From Gentiana macrophylla (Eukaryota; Streptophyta; Magnoliopsida; Gentianales; Gentianaceae), in NCBI GenBank assembly GCA_026214975.1, contig CM047805.1, forward strand, positions 115,191,845 through 115,255,844: a DNA stretch of 64,000 nt. Reading direction: 5' to 3'. The notes below the pieces were generated by a model. The model made no database searches, was not told the DNA's origin, and saw only the letters and a program-made list of their open reading frames with translations. How positions within the stretch are numbered: position 1 is the stretch's first letter; every line of letters starts with the position of its first letter. A program made the translations under genes and the position numbers. Positions 1 through 9,728 of this stretch are shown here, one piece after another.

Positions 1-863
1 CCCGAAATAAGAAATTACAAGAACAAGCCGAAAAGGAGAAAATTGTTAAAGAGCGTAATAATTAAAGTCATTTTAAATAGTTAAAATTAAATAGATTATA
101 TTTCACATGATTTTGTACGTAGTTGTGTTAATCACTTACGTTGTGCACATATATGATCTTTATTTGATACGACATGAGAATGTTTTATACGTTGCTTTAT
201 AATTTAGCAATATATTTCTCATTATAAAGTTGATATGATATGAAAAATAAGAACATGATATTGTCGTATCATTTAGCTAATTTGATTTATATTACCCATA
301 ACCTTACAATAATTGCATGATCATTGAGGCAATTAATGCATTCATTGAATTTTTGGCAAAAGTGCTTGCATTGATTTTAATAAATAAAATCATATTTGTT
401 TATTCAATGAAAATATTTTATTTTGCATGATTATTGTAAGAGTAGTGATAATCATTAATGTGATTATTTATACTTATCTTTATTACAAAATATTCAACCT
501 GCTTTTTTAAAAAATGAATACCATGTATATGGTCTTTGATTGTAAGGCGCATTTGCTCTATGTTATTATCATATTCAAAATTTGTTGTCTAGTTGTGATA
601 AGAATGAATATGACAACATATTATGGTGCTTTATTGGTGAGTGAAATTATTCATAATGATTGATTCACGAATTGTAATACTGAATAATTGTCTCTTGGAT
701 CCACTAGTATTTACAATATCAATTTGATTTGCTTGAACTGATACATAATGTAATTTTCTATTTAAAATAATTACACATTATGTGACAATTGTTATATTTT
801 GAAAAATTAATTGCTCATTTCGTTCTAAGGAAGAAATGGAGTCGGAACATGAGAGCAATTAAA
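1..863. other. AT-rich spacer, probably decayed Copia gag-pol junction
   Basis: No gene can be supported. Frame 3 is open from base 3 to a TAA at 63-65 and encodes a charged stretch rich in K, E and Q. This could be the tail of a gag or other coding region entering from outside the window. The rest is AT-rich with stops in all frames. Its place just before a protease-like remnant suggests the untranslated or decayed part of the same Copia element. Confidence 0.3.
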
Positions 864-1570
864 TTGCCTCATCGATAGTGCGACATGCACATTATATTGA
901 GAAACAAGTTCTCAAATGATTTAATGAAAGATGCAAATGGTAATGCAACATGCAAGTGCTATATTGAAACAAAATTGTTTGAAATAAAGCACTATGCTCT
1001 CTCAAGTCTCGATTTTTTGTGTAATATGGGTGTTATATCGAGATTGAAATATTTTCTTTATATACTATTTCTCGATGAAATGTGTATAAACAATGTATTT
1101 GAAAATAATGAGATATGTCCATTCCACGAAGAGAATGTGACTGATACTACATGCATCATTTAAAACAATGATATATGTATCAAATTACATGGGATGCATC
1201 ACAATCATTCTGTGAAATGAATGCGACATAATTAAGTATTTAAGATGCATATAGTGATTCTAAATATTGTGGTTATAAACATTCTTTATGAGAGAATCCC
1301 ACTAGAATTGGGATGATGATTCAAGAAAATTGGTATAACTCGATACATTGTATCCATAATTGTGAGAACGGATATAATATCTCTATATGAGGCAAAATGT
1401 ATCCACAACCGAAAAATATAAAAGAAGTTTGTTGATACCCGCATAAGAGGATCTCACATTAAAATGTTTAATCCGTCACGGGTTATTTCAAATTTTCGAC
1501 ATATCGATTATGAAAAAATGTTGTCCGAGAATGAGGGGAGGAAAACCCAATATGAATTATATCTCGTGAC
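864..1570 (+). pseudogene. Copia protease / GAG-pre-integrase remnant
   Basis: The reading begins with CLIDSAT, the aspartic-protease D-S-A/G region typical of plant Copia polyproteins. It shifts frame into an open stretch at 885-1163 (HIILRNKFSNDLMKDANGN). Near 1295-1330 a HTRIGMM-like reading resembles the GAG-pre-integrase H-P-G segment. Several stops and frameshifts separate these pieces, so no functional product is possible. The family call rests on motif resemblance and on the later Copia landmarks in the same orientation. Confidence 0.6.
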
Positions 1571-2097
1571 AAACTATGAACTATGAGTTCACATATCATT
1601 CATTGATATCAAACCTATGAAGGGTAGATTTTATGCACATTTTGCATACATAAAATATTTTCTGAGCAAAATGGAGAAATGAACCAAAAGTTCAATGTCT
1701 CGTTCGAGTGATTTCTCTACATATGATATGTAATTTGAACGATTCTTGAAGAATCTGAAATCACATAGTGGTATATAAAGCGCAAGAGAGATAATATTTT
1801 TAAAAATCTCATAGAATGAGATATTTAATGAAACCACTTTGTTTTAAATGTTTAAATCGCTTGAAGCGAATGACAGAGCATCAATGTATAGCTCAGTGCA
1901 ACATGTTTGATTAAGATCGATTCTCGGCATTAGGGGGAGATAAAGAAAACCCCATGTTAGAATAAAAGAATGCCGATAAACTTTAACAACATAAACGATC
2001 TTCCACGCATCAGTTTAACTGATTTGCAAAAATAATTTACTTGTAGTATTTAACAAGTAATCCGCTAGATGCCGTTATTGAAATTAAATGAGTGACT
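1571..2097 (+). pseudogene. Copia integrase C-terminal remnant
   Basis: Only scattered homology remains. Around 1905-1950 the translation passes through a CxFD...FSALGGDKEN-like stretch. It matches the conserved CHFDE...FPxLGG segment that closes the integrase region in one common plant Copia lineage. Everything else is broken by stops. The region stops at the target-site copy of the inserted solo LTR. Confidence 0.5.
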
Positions 2098-2102
2098 ATT
2101 TA
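2098..2102. repeat. Target-site duplication ATTTA, left copy
   Basis: ATTTA immediately precedes the LTR start and is repeated exactly at 3600-3604 after the LTR end. Confidence 0.9.
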
Positions 2103-3599
2103 TGTTAAGGGTGATTTTATATGATTTATATCGTTATATTTTGTAATAATTTCCTCCATATTCGTATTATTTGCATTGAAATTAAGGGTTTAATCGAATT
2201 ATTGAGCAGATGAGTTTTAAAAGTCTTTAAGTGTAAACTTGAGCTAATTTCGTGATTTTATTGGTAATTATCTATGGTTTTACACTTTGCGTGTTCTTAT
2301 GGTTTTGAAGGTACATTTACATGTCATGAAGAGGGATTAAAGGAGCTGAAAAGATACTTGATTGAAGGTTAAGTGGAAGGAAAAGATGCAAAGCAAATTT
2401 GGAATGAAGAATTGCATGCAAGACTGGATGGACGTGCGTTTACCGTGCGTCCAGGGTGGACGGGCGTCTGGAATATTGGACGAGCGTCCAGGGAGAAAAA
2501 TTTGATTCAGAGTCTTGAGAGAATTGCTGAACTGGCGTCCACAAATGTTGAACGAGCGTCCAGACAGGAAAGTCGATTCAGGATGTTCAGGGAACGCTCT
2601 GGACGGGCGTCCGTCCGCCGCCATGCTGAAACCGACCTAGTTTTCTATAAAAGCAGCCGCATTCTCAACCCTAATTATCATCTTATCATCATATACACAT
2701 TACAGCAGACGCAGAAAACCCTAAATTCTGAAGCCGAGTTGTGATCGGTCGGCCAAGTCTTGGTGCTTGGTCGACCGAGGGTTAGTTTAGTTGTTTTATT
2801 TATTTTGTTTCGTTTTCCTTTCGATTCATGAGGATGGCTTGAAGCTGATCAAACTTGGAGCAAGCATGTGAGACTTTTCAGCATCGTTTTTATTTCTTCC
2901 TTTGGATGATTTCGTGAGTTTTAATTAAGTTGTTTCTTTTCTATGATTATGTGTTATGCAAATTTATATCGAGAGATGTTTTGCTATTGATGTTTACTAT
3001 GTGACGAGAGTCGGTGTAAACCTAGATCACCATAGGAAGGATTGGATCTTTAACCTATAAGTAACGAGAGTTGATTAGGTTGAATATCTAGATTGTTGGA
3101 TTGAATAAATCTTGCACCTTGGTTTGAAAGCGTTAATCTTTAAGATCGAAAGATAAAAGATTGATAGGCGAACTTTTCTAAGAGATTAGGAGTTCATACC
3201 TTTGATAGGTGAATCACAATTTTAGTTAAATCATCATAAGATAATCTAGAGAGGAAATTAAGGGTTGCGGGATGGTGGATCATTGCTTGTTCTATGTTTA
3301 ATCACTATAGTCTTTATCATGCTTTTATAAGTTTTATTGTTTTTCTCGTTTATAGTTTAGTTATGTTATAACGATCTTTCCGGCTTTGGGTGACAATCCT
3401 CTCTGTCGCTTTATCTTTTGTTTTGTTATTTTAGGTTTTAATAATAATGGTATCAATCTTAGAAAAATTAATGAACTAGATACCCCGATTCCCTGAGATC
3501 GACTCCGGTATTAATCGCTATGCTACTATCCCTACACTTGGGGTATACCGGATTTATAAATTTATTACTTGTTTATTTTCATTGCAAAAATCCGAGACA
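2103..3599 (+). mobile_element. Solo LTR, Athila-like family
   Basis: The 1,497-bp sequence begins TGTTAAGGGTGA and ends GAGACA, so it has TG...CA ends. It is flanked by perfect 5-bp duplications ATTTA at 2098-2102 and 3600-3604. Its start, middle and end match the 5' LTR of the Athila element at 60814-62365, including TATA-proximal GACGGGCGTC-like repeats. No internal region remains, so it arose by LTR-LTR recombination. A TATAAAAG box lies at 2646-2653. The apparent 123-aa ORF inside it is read from the GC-rich repeats and is not a gene. Confidence 0.92.
2429..2615 (+). repeat. Array of GACGGGCGTC-like short palindromes in solo LTR
   Basis: At least seven imperfect copies of a GGACG-G/A-GCGTCC motif occur just upstream of the TATAAAAG at 2646. 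Examples are near 2458, 2478, 2551 and 2603. The outer arms GGACG and CGTCC are complementary. Copies often come in pairs about 19-20 bp apart. The rest of the LTR is AT-rich, so this GC-rich block stands out. Confidence 0.75.
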
Positions 3600-3604
3600 A
3601 TTTA

Positions 3605-3900
3605 TAAAGGCACCAACAATATGATCGATGATATTTCTCTATGTCAGAAGCGTAGAATACCAATCGGCGTAAAAGATAAAAATCCATGGAAAATGAATTC
3701 ACATTCAGTCACTCATGAAATCTCTTAAAGAGATCCGTCTTCAATGCGAAAACCCCAAAATAAAATTGCACATGCGACAAATGATTAAATATTGGGGTTG
3801 CGGAACAACCAATTCATACATTGATAAGGAATTGGTTTATGCTAATATTGAATTAGCAATGAAATTTATGGGAGAAATTTATAATAAAACATCATAGTCG
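3605..3900 (+). pseudogene. Copia integrase-RT hinge remnant
   Basis: Directly after the solo LTR, the translation reads CQKRRIPIGVKDKNP (about 3640-3690). This is the conserved RGRPIGSKDKNP hinge before reverse transcriptase in plant Copia elements. A short open stretch at 3715-3897 continues in a related frame but shows no RT motifs. The RT palm domain, including YVDD, is absent from here to 4880, so a large internal deletion is inferred. Confidence 0.6.
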
Positions 3901-4682
3901 TCGACGACATACTTGCCTCTTTAATTTCTATTATAATATCTGGATCCAGTACCTAAGTCATCAGCAGAGTGTCAGTAACACTCGGACTAGGTAAAAAAAA
4001 TATGAAATAAGCAATTGAGGTTGAGTTTGAATTGGAAATATTTATTTGTTAATGATCAAATATATTCTCCCATTATAGATAATATAATGTTCCGCTGACT
4101 AATATATCTGGCAGTAACTTTATGTCATACCGGTATATTTATGGACCGTTGGACATTAATATATATTGATATGAAAATCCTTGGTGGGTTTCAAAAATGA
4201 ATTAATATGACAATCGCAACATGCATATGGTTAAGGTCGTTAACATTCATGTTGCATGTAGTATGATTGATTGAGTAGATTCTATTAAGAAAGGAATATG
4301 TAAGTAATGCATGGTTAATGTCATAAATTTTAAGGAATTACGATGCATGATAGTGGAAATATATGCATGCAAATTTCGATTATATTACTTCCCCCATTAT
4401 TTAGCTTATTATAGTGTTGATTGTGTTGTTGCACAAGTGAGTAGTGGGAATGACACTTATTAGCCCCTACATTCGACTATCCAATAAACTCTAAAAGAGA
4501 ATGATATGCAAAAGTATGCTCTAGTGACAATCTCATAGATTTGTTCACTAAGGTTATTCCTACATCGGTTTTGGATAATAAGTGTTTATAATAATGGAAT
4601 GCGTGCATTTGAAAGATTGTTGTCGTCAGCAAGAGCGACAACTTCAAAAATTTTGTGTGGATTTGGTCTTAAAACCAATGAT

Positions 4683-4850
4683 TGTACTCTTTTTCCCTTT
4701 AACCAAGTTTTTCCCAAAGGGTTTTCTTAGTTAAAGGTTTTTAATGAGGCGATCGATTGCAACATATAAACGCATATGGCATGAACTATTTACTTTGTCT
4801 AGTTTTTTTTTTTCCCACTGGGTTTTTCTAACAAAGTTAATAGTACATGA
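4683..4850 (+). repeat. Duplicated Copia 3' spacer motif
   Basis: A segment of the form TACTCTTTTTCC...CAAAGGGTTTT...TTAATGAGGC occurs at about 4683-4750. A partial copy with TTTTTCCCACTGGG follows near 4800-4850, and a third copy lies at about 5228-5300 after RNase H. In this lineage such a segment normally occurs once, between RNase H and the polypurine tract. The copies before RNase H therefore point to an internal rearrangement. Confidence 0.55.
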
Positions 4851-4879
4851 CATATACGTTATGCAACTACGACCGAGAC

Positions 4880-5189
4880 AATCAATTCTACCATTTATTC
4901 ATTGAGACAATGTCTAGATGAGAATGAAAATCATTTAACTGCACTATGTGAAGACAATGCATCTAGCATATCTCAATTGAATTGGGCTATATATTATGGG
5001 GATAGAACAAAATATATTTCACCCAAGTTCTTCTTTACTCATGATTTGCAAAAGAATGAGGAGATTGATGTGCAACAGATCCGGTCAACAGATAATCCGG
5101 CAGAATTATTTATCAAGACATTGTCGGCTGCAACATTTGAAAGACAAGTGAAGAGCATTGGGATGCGGCAATTGAAATATCTAAATTGA
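4880..5189 (+). pseudogene. Copia RNase H C-terminal fragment
   Basis: The open stretch carries the diagnostic Copia RNase H tail: CEDNASSISQL, DRTKYISPKFFFTHDLQ, IDVQQIRSTDNPAELF and RQVKSIGMRQL. In intact elements this domain removes RNA from the RNA/DNA hybrid during reverse transcription. Here only the C-terminal part survives, with no RT upstream in frame. It ends at a TGA, followed by a GGGGGAG run. The Copia call is secure; the fragment is not functional. Confidence 0.88.
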
Positions 5190-5331
5190 TGCTTGGTTCA
5201 GGGGGAGTAAATCAAACAGATAAATATGTACTCTTTTTCCTTAACTAATATTTTTTCCCACTGGGTTTTCTCTTAGTAAGGTTTTAATGAGGCCTATCAT
5301 ATCTGTTGTATTTTTAATAATAGATATCCAA

Positions 5332-5338
5332 GGGGGAG
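5332..5338 (+). other. Copia polypurine tract
   Basis: GGGGGAG lies directly against the TGTTAT start of the LTR. This is the position and composition expected of the plus-strand primer. Confidence 0.75.
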
Positions 5339-5545
5339 TGTTATGAAATAATATTATTGATGGATTATCTATTATTCTGATTGATTTACATAGATTTGAG
5401 ATTAATTCAGATTATTGTTTTCACATTGTAATCTCTACTATAAATACCCTCTTATACTATTGGAATAAGACACAAACAATTCTCTCTTCTTCTATACTTG
5501 TATTTTCTCTTGTTCTTCCACCAATATTTTCTTAGTATTATAACA
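5339..5545 (+). mobile_element. 3' LTR of degenerate Copia element
   Basis: A 207-bp LTR runs from TGTTAT to ATAACA, and its 6-bp ends are perfectly inverted. A GGGGGAG tract abuts its start and ATGTT follows its end. The LTR is short, as in several plant Copia lineages. The matching 5' LTR is not in the window. Confidence 0.8.
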
Positions 5546-5553
5546 ATGTTATA

Positions 5554-6193
5554 TTAGGCAAATGCTTATTTTTACAATGTATCATCATAAAGTAGTGCAA
5601 GCGGATCTAGAGAGGTTATAACACATACCCTTCTATAATAATATCACCTTAAATTATGTTGTCTTTAAGTCTCCTAACTAGCTTTTACTGACCAATATTG
5701 GCCTTTATGTGCCTTGTAGGCCACACTCTTTCCCTGAGGTCAAACTTAAGAATTGGTGTTAAGTTTATTGTGTAATTTGTAAATTAGTTACATCTCCAAT
5801 AACTTATCCTTTTTATAGATATGATAATTCAATCTTATGTTGTGATTATAAAGATTAGTTTTATTATAAATATTTCTATGTACATTTCCGATTAGATATA
5901 TCAAATGCAATGTCGGTACGATGTATCAATACAAACAAAATGTTTATGAACCCCTTCCAAAAAAATGATGAACTTGTGTCCATTCGTTATTAACTCAACC
6001 TCCTATTTTGTAGAACTTAACCATAGAGAATGATGATGAAATGTATCAAGATATAGATAAATCACATCAAACTTCTTGAAACATAAGATTCTATAATGAT
6101 TTATCAATATAATGATAACAGGTAAACAAAAATTTTTTACAGAAAAATCTTAATTTAATCACCACATAAAGTTTTTAAATCTTTCTAAATCAT
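5554..6193. repeat. Repeat X, left part (flank of element A)
   Basis: This AT-rich, non-coding sequence shares landmarks with 31589-32108, 34756-35300 and 37986-38580. One is the GGCCTTTATGTGCCTTGTAG segment; another is AATGTCGGTACGATGTATCA. It ends with ATCAT (6189-6193), the target site of element A, and X resumes at 33899 after A. No coding potential is seen. It may be an old intergenic or transposon repeat. Confidence 0.75.
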
Positions 6194-7980
6194 TCTTGGA
6201 AATAAAATTTATGTTTTGATAATGATTCATCACTTATTCAGTTATTATTTTTAGACCCCATTGATGAAGTGTCATAACTAGCTGTTATAGTGCAAAGCAA
6301 AAAGATGTCTAGAAATCCATGTATAGGATTTAATAGAGTCTGATATTTGTATAAGTTAATCAGACAAGCACTGTAATAGTTCTAGGTTCTGAACTAAGAA
6401 ATTGGGTAAACAACTTAAGGAAACTGAGATCCTAAGATGAGTAACTGGGATCCTAAAGAGATACTGAAAAACCGACACAAGAGCACACCAATGTAAATCG
6501 AAGAAGGTAAGTTCATTTGAGGACACAGACTTAGTTGAATTATCTAGAAGATAGAAAAGCGAGGACATGAGACTCGATTATTGAAGATCAAGAACTGTGG
6601 GTTCAAACTCAGTTTATGAAGGCTAAGTCGAGACTATAAAGTTATATTTCAGGCAAGATTGTGGTGACCTGAACTGACTTTATGGATCTTGTATAAAGGC
6701 CTAAGAATCATAAGGACAATGATATCTTAGATGATCGATTGAAAAATGTGTACTCTGATTTAGTCAATTATAATCAGATGAAGAATAGAGTACTGAGATT
6801 TTGAAGAAGAGTAAAAACTCAGTTAATGCCCTTAAAAACTGGAAACTGACTAAGTCATGTTTAAATCAGTTTTTAACTGAAGATAAGAAAAACTGAAGAT
6901 AGGAAAAACTGAAGGTAAATTAGACCGTTATAAGATAAGCAATCATATTGGACACACAGAAATGTCAGAAAGGACACTGACATACAAAAAGGAAAGCAGG
7001 ACCACGAACGGCTATAAAGATTCAAATTCAAATGATCTAAACATTAGAGAAACACCTATAAATAGACTACTTCTACCACTAAAAGAAGTGCGTATTCTAA
7101 GAATTAATCTAATCAAGAAAGTTCATACTAAGGGGGAAAGCAATTCAAAAGAATTCCTGCTAAGCACTTAATTGCGAGATCAAGAAATATCTTCAAGTGT
7201 TCATAAGCATTCAAAGAAACATGAAGATCAATCATTTGAAGAAAATAGAGCTGTGCATAACTTATATATCTAGAAGAGAAAGATCAAATCACAAATTGAA
7301 TCATAGTTATTGATTCAAGCCTCAACTTTGATTTTATTAAAGGTCTTACACTGTGAAACACCAAGAAGGTGTGAAGGACAGTTGAGCTGCAGTCAGGAAG
7401 ACTGTGTTTGTGATGAGCTGGTGAAGAGGCAATTCAACCCTCCAAGGACCAGTGTAGCAAGCTTAGTTCAAACATCAATCATACCTGTTGAAGACTAAAG
7501 CTGGAAGATTGTGAAGCTAGGGATTTGTGAAGGACAATCAAGTGTTTAGAATTTACTTTGTGTCTTGTAACTGTAAACCTCAAGAACATAGTGAATTTGG
7601 CCTCCGCATCACAGGGGAAGAGAGGACTGACATGATTAAACCACCAGGAACCTCTATAATTCTTGTTTATTTACATTACGCATTTACTTACTGCTTTATA
7701 GTTATATTCATCTCGTTCACATACTCAGCAAACATCAGAAACTGAGTCAGCATATTAACTGATAATTCATATTTTACAAAGGCTTAATTTAATCTGCTGC
7801 CAGTTAACTCAGTTAAGGATAAGTCAGTTTTGACTTATACTCAGCTAAGTTAGCTTAACTCCGCAAAAGTTTATGTTGAACTAAATCTGGTATAAGATTC
7901 AGTTTTTGGGAGACATTTTGGTGACAAGTTTATTCACCCCCCCTCTCTAAACTTGTGTTAGCCTTTCCATGGGACCAATA
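6194..7980 (+). mobile_element. Element A 5' LTR
   Basis: This 1,787-bp LTR matches 32109-33893 along its length. The expected TGTTGG start reads TCTTGG here and the expected CCAACA end reads CCAATA, so both ends carry point changes; the 3' copy keeps the canonical TG...CA. A TATAAATAG box is at 7057-7064. Apparent ORFs at 7310-7498 and 7527-7745 recur in the other LTR but have no coding features. Confidence 0.9.
7057..7064 (+). promoter_or_regulatory. TATA box of element A LTR
   Basis: TATAAATA followed by GACTAC is repeated in the 3' LTR at 32966-32973. It marks the U3/R transition and the probable start of the genomic transcript. Confidence 0.6.
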
Positions 7981-7982
7981 AT

Positions 7983-7998
7983 TGGTATCAGAGCAGTG
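7983..7998 (+). other. Primer-binding site, initiator tRNA-Met
   Basis: TGGTATCAGAGCAGTG starts three bases after the LTR end. TGGTATCAGAGC is the plant Copia primer site complementary to the 3' end of initiator tRNA-Met. Confidence 0.88.
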
Positions 7999-8145
7999 CT
8001 TCTGTTCCGAAGAGATCCATAGCTAAATCTTAATATCAGTTTGTTTGCTCGAAGTAACTGAGCATCAGTTATTCCCATGACCAACCTTAGATGACTCTCA
8101 AATCAAATTGTTTGCTTAAGTCATTAAATTTTTCAAAACTGCATT

Positions 8146-9316
8146 ATGGATACACAGCAACACTTTAGAAATTTGATTAACTGTTCATTTTTAAGATTTG
8201 ATGAATACAAAAGTAAATTGCAGGCTCTTGTTGCAGAAACTCAAGAAAAGCTGATTGAAACATTCATTGAAGATCCATCTATCGCAAAGTCTGAAGAAAA
8301 TGATGAAACTCTACCCATAAGCTTTGGAGGAAACGACTATGGTGAGAATGATGAAGAAATTAAACTTTTTGGAACTGACCTAGCAAGCAACAATGCCAGA
8401 TTTGACAAAGGAAAGCAAATAATAGAAGATAAAGTAGATAAAACTGAGAACTTATCAGTCAAACATCATGAGGCAAGTACTTCCACTTTCAACACTTACA
8501 CTGCCATGAACAATCATAGAAATGAATATTTCAATGAAACCTTGGACATACTCATAAAGGAATTAGAGGTAATTCAAAAAAGAATTATGAGAATGTCAAA
8601 AAGGAAAAAGATATATTGAAAACTGAAGTTCTATGATTGACTGCTGAGATCAATCTTGTCAAGGCTAATAATGGAACTAAGGAGACTTGCTCAACTGATG
8701 AACTAACAGAGGTAAAAAACATCAAGAATCATCAGTTGATCCAATTCCCAACGTTCAGTTCAAACCTGGAAAACCATTTGGAGACAGATCAAGTTTAGGG
8801 TTTGATAATCAGAATTCTAAGATCAGACCAAGTACAGTTGCACCAAAATTTATGGCTACACAAAAGTCAGGAACTCAGAAAACTGACAAAATCAAAATTA
8901 GCAAAGTGGCAAACAAAGAAACCGAAGATTTTCTGAAAGCATTGGAGGATCTGAAAAAAGCGAAGCGATCGAGATCAGTCAAAAGAACATTCAAGTCATA
9001 TTCACAAAAGAATGAAAATCATTCATGGAATAATAGATTCAGGGGGAAATAAAGACTCTTCCCTACTGATGAAGACTGGAATGCACCAGTAATTACTAAA
9101 AGGCCATATCAGTTTCACAAGTTAAATGAACCAAAGATTGTTAGACCAAAACATCATAAATTTGTGAAATCTGAATTTATTCAGTGAAAATATCAAGAAA
9201 GGTATGTAAGGACTAAGATCAACAAGCCTTTACCAAAAACTAATCAAAAAGGACCCAAGCAGGTATGGGTACCAAAGATCTCTCATTCTGTGTTGCAGGA
9301 GAAGATCAAAAGATGA
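8146..9316 (+). pseudogene. Element A gag, degenerate
   Basis: The ATG at 8146 follows the primer site by about 150 bp. The first residues (MDTQQHFRNL...SFLRFDEYKSKLQALVAET) parallel the gag start of element B (MDNTQY...RFDEYKRRMQAYLAAT). Frame 8146-8619 is open. After frameshifts, 8852-9052 encodes a lysine-rich, basic segment. The tail (TDEDWNAPV, then KGPKQVWVPK near 9260) matches the end of B's gag region. The central zinc-knuckle region is not recognisable. Normally Gag forms the virus-like particle; this copy is broken. Confidence 0.78.
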
Positions 9317-9728
9317 GAACTGAGAAGTTGCAATTCTAAAAACTGAGTTGTACCCACAACTGAGTTTTTGAATTGACAAAGAAGGACATTTAGTACAAGT
9401 TCTGGATAAGGACAAAACTGGAGATTTACAGCTGGAGATACACTGCATCTACCGTATTTACTAATACAACCTACAAATGACAGAACAGTTATGACCTACA
9501 TTAATCTCAACCGTCCATCTTTTCCACTCATCATCCTTTTTCGCAATCTCAATGATTTTTGACAAGACGTTTTGGATCCCACTCAGATCTCTCAACCACT
9601 ACATCCATCACTTATAAATACCATCATATTTTTTCCATTAATTCTTTACACTCAGTTTTTATATAATCTTTCTTCGAAGTTCTTTCTAAATCTCAAACAT
9701 CTAAAATTCAACTCAATCTTCTGAAATA
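9317..9728 (+). other. Pol-deletion scar and leader of the extra ORF
   Basis: No protease, integrase, RT or RNase H motif occurs between the gag tail and the extra ORF. In element B that interval holds about 3 kb of pol. After a short pol- or gag-like scrap (to about 9470) the sequence becomes a pyrimidine-rich leader with a TATA-like site. This leader resembles a promoter plus 5' untranslated region more than coding sequence. Confidence 0.6.
9613..9620 (+). promoter_or_regulatory. Putative internal TATA box upstream of extra ORF
   Basis: TATAAATA lies 109 bp before the ATG at 9729, inside a TC-rich leader. In element B a TATA-like site lies at nearly the same distance (116 bp) before its extra ORF. 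Shared position in two diverged elements suggests a subgenomic promoter. This is inferred from sequence only. Confidence 0.45.

Larger units (their letters stand above)
864..5545 (+). mobile_element. Degenerate Ty1/Copia element, 3' part with 3' LTR
   Basis: Remnants appear in Copia order: a protease-like CLIDSAT motif (about 864), GAG-pre-integrase and integrase traces, a LGGD end-of-integrase motif followed by a purine-rich stretch (about 1930), a hinge reading RRIPIGVKDKNP (about 3650), RNase H (4902-5189), a GGGGGAG polypurine tract and a 207-bp LTR. Reverse transcriptase between hinge and RNase H is missing. An Athila-like solo LTR splits the element at 2103-3599. No 5' LTR is visible. 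Stops and frameshifts throughout mark it as an old dead copy. Confidence 0.85.

Noticed and set aside
2373..2744. 123-aa ORF in the solo LTR
   Set aside because: It lies wholly inside the LTR and is produced by the GC-rich palindromic block; the related Athila LTR does not keep the frame.
7310..7745. Two small proteins in element A LTR (also at 33220-33622)
   Set aside because: Conserved only because the LTR is duplicated; no signal of coding, and the end positions differ between copies.
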